Source: Solen grandis
Lineage: Eukaryota > Mollusca > Bivalvia > Adapedonta > Solenidae
NCBI GenBank assembly: GCA_021229015.1
Contig: CM037781.1
Location: 65,368,035 to 65,432,034 of the forward strand
Direction of reading: 5' to 3'
DNA: 64,000 nt
Of the stretch, positions 12,274-23,200 are shown piece after piece. How positions within the stretch are numbered: position 1 is the stretch's first letter; each line of letters opens with the position of its first letter. Made by a program: the position numbers and the translations under genes. The notes under the pieces are model-generated. The model saw nothing but the letters and a program-made list of their open reading frames with translations. It was not told where the DNA came from and did no database searches.

Positions 12274-12516
12274 TTAACCCTTTCCCTCATAGAGGATACC
12301 ATGAAAAGACCTATGCGAATAGCATAAAACCAGATCAGCCTGCGAGTAACTCGCAGGCTGATCAGGTTTTATGCTGTTCGCTGCTCCTCAGTGGTCTGGA
12401 AATGAGGATTTTGTAATTAAATTTGGTAAGGTTTAACTGTGGTTTTCCTGCAGATCAGGCTTTATGTGATAACTATTGGGGGCGTCAAAATGAGTCTATA
12501 TGAGGGAAAGGGTTAA
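12274..12516 (+). mobile_element. piggyBac-like MITE, copy 1
   Basis: A 243-bp element flanked by TTAA on both sides. Terminal inverted repeats are CCCTTTCCCTCATA (left) and TATGAGGGAAAGGG (right). TTAA duplication with CCC ends is the hallmark of piggyBac transposition. Near the left end is a strong hairpin: GCGAATAGCATAAAACC pairs with GGTTTTATGCTGTTCGC around the inner palindrome CAGCCTGCGAGTAACTCGCA. There is no open frame, so movement would depend on a transposase elsewhere. Confidence 0.93.
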
Positions 12517-13702
12517 TAGATTAATTCTTAAGAAAGTTATCTTTGTCTAAAACAAATGTTCAGAATTTACTTAAGTTTTGCTCTTAGTCTAATAATAATT
12601 TCTCGGTTTTCTGCATTAATTGCTTAAAATTTGTTGATCCCTCAAGAAATGAGACCTCCAGATGGTCGACTAGTTCTAGCATTCTTTTGGTCATAGTGGC
12701 CTTCTTGTCATGATTTGAAATATTCCATTTCCTAGAACGATTATGTGTGAATATTTTGAATAAGAATTGCACATACTTTATTTTGTTTTTAGAATAAACA
12801 AACCTGATATGTTTTATAATTCTTGTGCCTGTAATTAAAGGTTGGTCTCGATAAAGGTGGTTGTCAGAGGTTGATGACAATAAACACGAACTGAAATTTT
12901 GGGTATCAAGGGAAAGCCTTATACCTTTGTGAAACATGTATAATAATTCCTAAAGTTGGGACTACCTTATTTACTTTTACTTTTAGTTTATCGAGGATCA
13001 TTAAATATTTTCTTTCACTAATAGTCTGATCGTTATACATAAAGAAACATGTTTTTTTTATTGTGATGCATCTTGCTTCATAAATACACCTGTACAATGT
13101 CGTTTGAGCAGACATAGATCTTACACGCGTGTATACAGTGGCTATATTTCAATGTTATAATGCAAATATGGAAATCAGAGTTTATATCAGTGCTTCTGTG
13201 GTGATATTAAGAAGTTTTTTTTTCTTTTGGTTTAAAATGTTAAAAGGGGATCAATATAATCTGAAGAACAGAAGCCGTCCAGTCAAGTGCATTATTGCTC
13301 CCTCTCTTGTTAATCATTAAGATTTCACTTAGTCTGATATCATTACATATATTATACACTAGTCACACATATTTAACTAAATTTAGATCAATATAAACGT
13401 GTTATCGTTTATCATACTCATATATAACATTAAAATCAATACCTTGTGAAGTATTTGTGGAGAAAAAGAAATGACATTTTTAAGATAAATTAACAAACTC
13501 TAACATAGAGTTATGGCCTTTTTTAACCAAGCAATCTATGCATTTTACCATTGTTTTATACTGCTAAGTGAAGGCAGTGTAGCGGAGTTAATTATAATCT
13601 CATGGGATAGCTCTGCATGATTTGTTTATACATATAATGTGTAATAAATAAATAAATATATAAATATGGCAAAATCTTAATCATTGTATGTTTTTCTTGC
13701 AG
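12517..13702. other. Probable GPCR intron or intergenic DNA, no exon seen
   Basis: Lies immediately upstream of the first recognised GPCR exon and should be at least partly its intron. Open stretches on the minus strand (12937-12584, 13115-12906) show no domain and no splice-site support. Confidence 0.45.
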
Positions 13703-13838
13703 GACGGCGACGCAATTTTTCAGCATCACGACCGGAAAATCAACTGATCGCAAGGCGTCGCGCAGCCCGGATGCTGATGACAATTGTAGTCTTGTTTGCC
13801 GTGTGTTATCTGCCTATCCACGTATTCAACATCCTCAG
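13703..13838 (+). CDS. GPCR exon encoding TM6
   Basis: Preceded by the polypyrimidine acceptor TTTTTCTTGCAG and followed by donor AG|GTATGC. It enters with one base carried from the previous exon (xGA) and leaves with AG. Encodes RRRNFSASRPENQL then the basic stretch and TM6. Confidence 0.87.
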
Positions 13839-14170
13839 GTATGCATATTTGATTTTTTTTTCCTTAAATGTTTTTTTAATGTTGTTGTTGTATTGGGGTT
13901 TACCGTCGCTGCGATAGTATTTCAATCATATAGCGACGTCCAGCTAATTACAGGTGGAGGAAGACACCGAGTACACAGAGGTACCCGAGTAGAACCACCG
14001 ACCTACCGTAAGCCAGCTGGAAGGCTTCCTCACATGAAAAATCCGAAGTCCCTACCGGGATTCGAACCCACAGCGGTGAGGGGCTGAGAGATTTGTAGTC
14101 CACGACTGTAACCGCTCAGCCATAGCAGCCCCCATGTATGTATGTATGTATGCATGTGTGTGTGTGTCTG

Positions 14171-14210
<40 letters not shown>

Positions 14211-17200
14211 AGCGAGCGTGTATATGTGTGTGTGTGGTATGTATGTACGTATGTATGGCATTGTCGATACTAATATAATATTTCTGATGACTTTTTAAAA
14301 TGAACCAGGAACATTTATATAAAAAAGTTTTATGTATATTTATTTCGCATATTACATTATTTTATAAACGTTTCACTTATTTTAATTCCCATAGTATTCA
14401 CTTGAAACAAAGCAGCCTTAAATTACGTCTCTTAATCCATTAAATGCGAAAAAATTTTAAACATGATGTAAACTGTCTTGCTCTTGTTTGTTCCCCATGA
14501 AAATTATTTATGGAATGTAATTTTTAATACCCGATCGTTACCAATCCTGAAAAACGTAATTAAATTATAATTTATTGGATAATGATAGAAATATGATCGC
14601 AGAACGACAAAATGCAATTTGCTGAATGAGCAAGGAAATTATCCAAAATGTCTTAAATTACTCTTTTTTTTTCCGACTAATTCTATGACGTCATACACCA
14701 CGTAGTATGGTCACATTGATGATAGAAAATGTGGAATAAAAACAAGATATTTTGACAAATACGTTTTCAAACTTTGCGACAAATTATGATATTATCAAAA
14801 TAGGATATGTGAGTATTTTTTATCAAGCATTAACTTTATTTTTTATTTTAGTTTTAAAAACATATGTTGTTTGACGCTCACAAAAAGAAATTGCAGAATC
14901 TGATGATAAAAATATTTCAGAAGCCTGTAACAACACAAGTGGAAATCATAAAAAACAATATTAAAACATCTTGATGCGAAGCTTAACATCTGTGTACAAT
15001 TTCAAAAATGATGTAATATTTTATCACAGTTGTTATTGCTGTAACATATTAAATTTTCCCGTTTTACTCATTGAAACACTAAACCCATGTGTTATATAAC
15101 ATGTTCCCATTTGAGTTGCACTTGGTGTCTCCTGTTAAAAGTATAGAGAGTGATTTTCATATTTTAGTATATTAAAGATATTAAAAGAGACAGTTAATAT
15201 CTGGGACTTAGACTGTATATCATATGAATACACATGTACTTTGTCAAAATGTTCGTTTGCGCTTGTATTTCTTTAATGAAACGGCAATTTCTTTCGATAC
15301 ATATTATTTCTTAAATGTTTCAATTCCGTTAGGTTCAAGGACGGGAAAGCCTGGAAAAATGTATTGCATTTTCTCCGTATGGTATGGACACAACAGATAT
15401 TTGACGTTGATGTATAGTGTTCTAATTCCCATTCCTTCTAGTTCCATCATGTGGTAGGTTTTAATGATACCGTCTTGACGTGCCCTGGCCCCGTGTCCTC
15501 AAATTACTGGAGTACGATCGCTGGCTTCAATTTGAGCATCATACTTAAATTCCTATAGAAGCAAATTGTCATAGTTTGAATCATACTTACGGTCCATATT
15601 TTAGAACACATGACATGGTCACCGAGATAGTCCAGAACGGTCTTCCATACATCTCAAGTCTCAAAACAATCCTGGTAATTTTGTCTGATAGCTAATGGAA
15701 ATGGTTTACGATTTTTTCCGTGTGACCACTTTGTCAGGAACATTCCGGCAGCTTTATATCGTTGTCTTTGGGACGATATCGTTACTTGTAGCACCTAAGT
15801 GAGAGAGAAATAAAATCCGTGTATGGTCTTTTATATGCGAGACAAGGAAAAAAGTTCCTCTGGAAAATCTGAATTTAAAATAGTTGTGTTTTCATTTGCC
15901 GTTTGTTATTATATTGTTTGAGAGAACAGATGCGTTTAAACTCTTTAAAACTTTATTATCTGATTAAGAGGTATATAAATATAATGTTCATTTTCTATTT
16001 GTTTATGGTATGGCAAAAGCCTTTGAACGTATAAACATGCATAAACAACTGTGTATATATTAAATCAATCATTAAATAGGTCTGGTTATATTTTCAAAGA
16101 AGTGAATCTGTTAAATCCGACACTATATCACAAAATATACATATCTCTATACAGATTTATTCACTTTGGTGATTTATTGTCCATCTGCTTGAATGAAAGT
16201 TGTTCGAGCTTAAAATAAATATTCTCTGCAAATTCGATGAATAAAATATCATCTGCCTGAGAAAATATAGGACTTGTATTATGTTATATTGCATTTAAAT
16301 CACGTTTTATAGATTCAGAAAACCAATTATCCCCTGTATTCTTCAAAGAACAAGGAGTCTGAATCTTCTGAATTACTGATTCACAGTATCAGGGCCGCAT
16401 CTGGATGAGTATCTCAAGTCAATCGGTTAACGTTAGTTTTGTGGTTTCCCCACAGATACAACGGAGATCTTCACCATATGGAACCCACCGGCGTCATCAC
16501 GTATGCTCTTGTGTCACGTGGGTTGTGCTACCTGAACAGTATGTTGAACCCCATCATCTACAACTTTATGAGCGGTAAGTATCTTTAAAAAGAACGGCAA
16601 CTTTTTTTTTTGGACCAGTCGGACTTATGGCGTTAGTGTATAGCCTCAACTTGCTTAGGCAATAGAGAAAAGAGGGAAGGGATGACACTCTTGAAAAACG
16701 CTAGCTAAATAGCAAGTTGTAAAATCTAGTTAATCAACAATCAACAAACAAGAATGACCATGATGTTTTTTTTTTGTTGTTGTTGTTTTGTTTGTGTGTG
16801 TGTGTTTTTGTTGTTGTTGTTTTTTTAAAGATAATTTTGAATATATATTCTTGATTCATTATCAATAAAATATTTTTATAGGTATTATTTTGGTAACTGT
16901 TGAAATCTTTTACACAGTTTTTTCACTTAATCGTATATTCCAATTCATCAATGAGATCTTTTATTAAAGTTACTGCGGAGAAAGCCCCGACTGTTGTCAA
17001 TACCGATTTAAGTATTACAATCATGGTTCACATTACTTATGACATACACTTATTACGGCAAAAAGGTAGAAACACTCTTTCTCTACGATATCTAAGATAA
17101 AAGCCATAGGAAAGCAGCCCTTTCATTCTTCTCTTTAACCGCATATATCTTTGATGTAATAATCCTTATCAAAGAGCAATTACTTTTAGACATTTTTGTT

Positions 17201-20200
17201 TGACTGTTTTGGTTTCTTTAAGATTATTTGTCATTTGCTTATAAAGGGCGGTGGAATGATGGCAATGTTTATAGGAGACATTTGCCATTTTGCCATGTAC
17301 AAAATGTGTAAGCGTCTTTTAAGAGCAGTTACTGTTTCAGATCACAGGGTTTTGCTATTAATGATTCGTATAGATCATATTTTATATCTGTTAAGACCAA
17401 TTTGATGAAATGGCGCAACAAAGAAAAGCCAGCAACAAACTAGTTAACTAAATATATTTTAATTATTAACAAGTTACAAATATCAATATGAATATCACAA
17501 CATACAGTGTCTTAAAATTATTATAACAAATTAGTTTGATCCATGTCTGATTGATAAAATTTAAATATAACCTGAGTAATCCAATAGATATGTCCTTTAT
17601 CCAAAAGTAAGTCCGAAATGAATTCTACACTGTTGAATGACCCACACTTGATGAATTGCTGCCAAAAACAAGTCTTCTATAACAAGTCTCCTCAACAAGT
17701 CTAAAAGTCTGCTCTCCCTAAAAACCCCTTCCTTATATATACTTGAGCAAAATATTCTAGAAACAACTATACTATTCTTCAAAAAAGAATGTTCTAAAGT
17801 GTAAACAGGTTACATAAAACTTCTAGAATTTTCCATAGAAAGAAAGAAAGTTCCAGTAAACAAATATACCAGTAAACAAGTTATTTTTAGAACAGGGATC
17901 GCCTAATAGATCTCTCCAGAACAAAACTAGTAAACAAGTTATTCTTAGAATAGGGAGTTCCCTGTACAGTGTTGTGTATAAATAACTAGGTTAGGTGTAA
18001 TATGTAACATATCATATTAATAATATGATCATTTTAAGATGTGTGTGTGATGATCAAATTTGCATCATAGGTATTTTTATATCAATTCATGCTTTCACGT
18101 GCTATAAATATATATATAATATAACATATATTAGTATCATTATCAAATTTGAAAATTAAATGATGTTGTAACTAATTGTAACAGGAAAGATGGGAAATCT
18201 TTCCAAGAAATTCTTCTTGAAGCATACTTATTTTTAAACACAATCATCAGGCTTCTTATAACTGAATTAACTCAGTGTGGCGATACCAAGTGGTACATGT
18301 ATATGACTTCATTTTACATTCATCGATTCGAAAAAGAAAACTGCTGTAAGTATTTTATATCATCAGAATTTTAATGGGAATAGCGCATGCAATGAGAAAA
18401 AAATAAATTGTGCTCTACACAAAAACATTAATGATTCTTTTGTCAGATGTAAGTTTTTCCTAATACTAGGGAAAACTTTATTGGCGATGTGCTTTATTTG
18501 TTAGCAAACAAAATTTCAAGAACTTTGAAGGTTTTCCAGAATGTTCGGAAAAACTGCACATCTGACAAAAGAATCTCTGGGACCTACATGATGGTCACAA
18601 GTTTCCGCTTCGCATACGCTATAAACAATTTGAATTGATAAAGAAATAAAATACTTAAAACGGTTTTTCCCTTTCAATCAATGCAAAATATGCTTTTCAT
18701 GATAGCTTAAAATGACGTCGTATACCACGCGGTATGGCCACACTGTAACTGTTTGTATTATTTTTCCTTGTTTTAACATTTTAATTTATTTTTTGACCGT
18801 TGAAGTGTAAGCAAGTGGTTTTCTCTCTGATCACATGACAAGGCTTAACAATAATAATTATATTCGTCCAAAGAGTAAGCATACTGGTTGAATGAGAGCC
18901 TCAATCTAAATGCAGAAACAAATGAAACGAAGAGAAGTGGAGTTTTACGCAGGTTTTATCGGTGCTTCTGTATACAGTCGTTCTACGTGAAAGAATGCAG
19001 CTGAAGTTGGTTTATTAGGTTTTCGGAACATGCCGAACAGAATCATAATCAGACCAGCGCGTGGTGCACTTTCTGTGTACTTAAGTGATATGCACAGGGT
19101 CATCGCGACCTGTGGTTTGAAAATTTGATTTGTTGTGCATTTGATGGTCTTCATAAAAAGTGTTTTGTTTAAATTACTCTTGATATTCCTTCAATTTACA
19201 CGCAGCGTCATGTTATAGATAAATCACAGCAGGTTAAGAATATGTATATGTGGTCCGATAGCTTTGATTGTGTTGCACATTCAAAGTTGTGGGGGTCCAA
19301 GTTCAGATGGCCGTGTGGTTATATCGTTCGCCCAGAAATCGGGAGATTGTGGGTTCGATCCCCGGCAACGACATATCAAAGTCGTAAAAATAGTATCATT
19401 ATATCCCCCTTGCTTAGCGCGTCCCAGGACTGGTTGGCTCTGTACAAGATAATATGACTGGTGTGGTATCATGGCACATACCTACGCCGTGATACTGCAG
19501 TGTGGCAGCACTATATCTCTCTCAAGTAGACATAGTCTCTAAGTAATTGGCATACTGTCGACGGGACGTTAAACGAAATAAACAAACAAACAAAGTTCAG
19601 GCATGTTTTCTAACTCTAAACATGATAGGAACACTCGTAGTATGGTGCTTCATGCGGATTAGAATATTTCCAGATAAATAAAAGCATTAGCCAGACTCTA
19701 AGTAAAAAAACTTTAGTCTATATCTTTTATTACAATTAGTCCGATTGCCTCAATTTTGTTTATTCGCATATTTTCCTGAGGGACTTGGCGTTTTACCTTT
19801 AAACAACGCAACAAACTTAAGGGAAATGGAAGAAAAACATGTTTATCTGTTTGTTTTGAGTACCATAAGCTATCCCATTTCTCACTTTTTTCACGGCAAA
19901 TATGTTTTGTTCGGTTAAATAATGGTAAATAAACTATTACTCTATAATTCTTTATCTAATTGGAACATGTTTCATGCAGTAATTAAGCTTAAAGCAAGAG
20001 AAAACCTAATGAAAAGAACAGAAAGAAATTAAATAAGCTTACTCAATGAATCAGCTGAACATACAAATTGTTTGACTACGTCTTAAATGGAATCGATTCG
20101 TTTCAACAGGAGTGCTCGATAATAACCTAATTTGTGTTGATCTTTAAGAGCATAACGTAATTTTTGGGAGGCAATAAAATGAAACCTGTCAATTAGATTG

Positions 20201-23200
20201 AAATTGTTTTTCGTTAGAAAAATCAAATTTACTTTATCCTGGTTATTTATGCTCAATTTACCATACATTCTAACTTTTAACCATTCAAGAAGATTATTTC
20301 ACTTAAGTATTAAGTGAAAATGTTTGTAAGGTTCAAAGAAGGTCAACTCCAAAGTTGGTGTCATTTTTGGTGGTTCCGGATTTCCCGGATGAGAACATGG
20401 TCACACTATGTTGTCATAACTTTCTCGTCACAAATGTAATACCAGTATGAAACCATGCAATAGTTTTATACAATGAACATCAAATAGAGTCAAGGATTGA
20501 CTCACCTTGGAAAAATGTCGAATATTAATTTCGTGCTTTTCAAACGATTTTAGATTATTTAGAAATGTAATGAAACTTATTTCAGCTATGGATAGGTACA
20601 CGTTTCATGTCGTTCATTTATTCTATCACTCATGAAAATACAAACTTAAAGGAGGGGTTAACCTGTGGAAAAATGACTTCTAACACACGAGGATTTCTCA
20701 AAGTCATTGAGTATATTATCAAACCGGTTGCTTTTGAAAGGGCACTGAATGCGAGTTCAAGTAACTTTTTATCGGATGTGCAAAGAGGTCTCATTAGACT
20801 CAGACACGACATTATGGAAAATATAACACAAATGACTTATCATTTCGAAGAAAAATACTTGCTGAAATTGTTCTTATCGTGAAGTTACATATAGCAAACA
20901 TGAACATCTTCTTCCAGTGCAGTAAAAACTGACCTGTAATGTCCCTTCTGTGCATGACTTGTGGATAGGTAAACCCTGTTTGGGACAAGAATCATTCCTT
21001 CCCGAATTCAAGGTACTGGTCTTACCCAGGAATCGTCAACAGCAATTAGTTTAAGTAGTAAGAACTTGTTTCCAAATTCACGTAAAATAATAGTGAAAAT
21101 TTTCCTTCTGTAGTCATGGGGTTAATGGAAGCGTTTCAAGTCAGGGGAGCAACTTCATCAATTCTGTTATTCATCAGTATGTCCTTAAGGTTTGGTAATA
21201 GAACTTCTATTCATATATTCGTATATGTATACTTATTCATATATACAAACAGTACCCAAAACTTCTCAATGACTTATGCAAATAAATTTAGATGACCAAA
21301 GTACAATCAACGTCAAAACTTGTGTACTTTTAAATATATTATCTGTTTTACATGCGATATTTTCTTTTGTTTAATAAAATAGGCTGTATACTGCTGGAAG
21401 AAAATAGCAGAGGTAAGCTGCCTTTGTTGTTTAATGAATATCAGAAAGGTCATAAATGTAAAGACTCAGCCAGATGAACAGCTGCATCTTAATTAAAATG
21501 AAACCATTTGAAATTGGAACTTTACAGTAAATTACAAATTGTAAATGTGTGACTCTAAGACTTCTTCTATCAACAACAAGGTGTCTTACTTTCGATGGTA
21601 TGAGACTTCGTAGACATTTGAGAAATGATGACATGAATCAATAAACATGTGATCCAATTTTGTTTGCAAAAACCAAGTTATTTCCAATCCTAATGAAAAA
21701 CAAATATATCAACTAGAGTTGGAAAAATCTATGACGAAAGGAAAAGCCAGATATTATGTCTATTTACTGTGATTTGTGGCGAATTCATATTCATGGACAT
21801 CGCCTATTTTAACAAGTGTTTCAAAAATCTTTGTTCAAATGGATTCTGTTTCGTACTATATGGGTATTTTGCGCTTTTGAACAAGTAAAATTTTGCCACA
21901 GAATAGTGTCCCTTTGTGCTGTTGAAGATATTTTATATAAAAACGTGTTAGCTACAAGACTGCATTTAAGTGATATTGCTAGTTGAGTTTAATGTCAGTA
22001 ATTTAGTCATTTTGAGACTATGTCTACTTCAGCAAGATATAGTTTCACGCCAGAGATAATGTGATAACACCAAACCAGGTACATGTAACATCACCCTGAC
22101 ACAGGATGAGTGCCATGTTAGCACAGCTAGAACAAATTTATACCGTGCATAACCTGATGTTCGAATGTCATATACTTTTAAAATGATTAGTTTAATCAAC
22201 TGTAAAACATTTTTTATATGGCTCTTAACCCTTTCCCTCATAGAGGACACCATGAAAAGACCTATGCGAATAGCATAAAACTATATCAGCCTGCGAGTAA
22301 CTCGCAGGCTGATCAGGTTTTATGCTGTTCGCTGCTCCTCAGTGGTCTGGAAATGAGGATTTTGTAATTAAATTTGGTAAGGTTTAACTGTGGTTTTCTG
22401 CAGATCAGGCTTTATGTGATACCTATTGAGGGCGTCAAAATGAGTCTATATGAGGGAAAGGGTTAAACTGAATATCTACAGAATTTTAAACGTTCCCACA
22501 ACAAAATCTCTGATCGGTAATATGTTTTCGGTTAATTTTGAGAAAGTTATCCTGGTAAATTAAAATTCTGATATTAAGCATGTTTGTAACACAGTCATTG
22601 TACAGTAATAGACTACGACATGAATTAAACACAATGTTGCTGATATTCGATACTGAAAATTGTCAGATCACATGCAGTAGGCAGAACTTGGATAGGATTG
22701 CAATGTAGGATACGCCAATTTCCGACAGAATTACAAGTCAATGAACTGAATACTGGAAGCCCCAAAACATGAGAAATGTATCTGATAAATTTATATATCG
22801 CCTGTAATCTGAAGTCTACTTACGGTGTCATGATCAACTGGACGATCAAAAACGCAATTTCTATTAAAAGTAAATGAGTAAGAATATATACTGAAAGACC
22901 ACTAGAAAATAAAGTTGGTTGTGCATATTTCTCATATTTCAACATATAACATAACACGTCAATTATATAGAGGATAATTGTTAGTTTAAGTGAAATAGCA
23001 TTTTAATTATTGAGTGAGGAGGAAAATCAATATTTTCACGAGTGGCGCAGCAACTAAGTTCATCATAAGTTTTACTCTGTGGGGAGCCCCAAATTCCCGA
23101 CGCATGAGTCGATATTCGGTCTGAAAAATAGTCCAATATATAAACGCAAAGAAAGCGTGTAATTACTAGTAACATTTCTTTCGGGCATTTCTTGGACAAG

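Noticed and set aside
12584..12937. A 117-codon minus-strand frame as a gene
   Set aside because: No recognised domain, no splice-site support, and composition like surrounding intergenic DNA.
14686..14700. TGACGTCA sites (also at 48934) as CRE elements
   Set aside because: Isolated 8-bp matches in intronic DNA with no promoter context; one looks like part of a repeat shared with 18713.
18184..18237. Alternative last GPCR exon encoding GKMGNLSKKFFLKHTYF then stop
   Set aside because: The phase is possible, but the helix 8 pattern is poor compared with AKFRQEFKAVF at 25449, which also gives a typical C-terminal tail.
19310..19375. Functional tRNA gene
   Set aside because: Only A-box- and B-box-like sequences remain and the segment is the head of a full SINE with target duplications.
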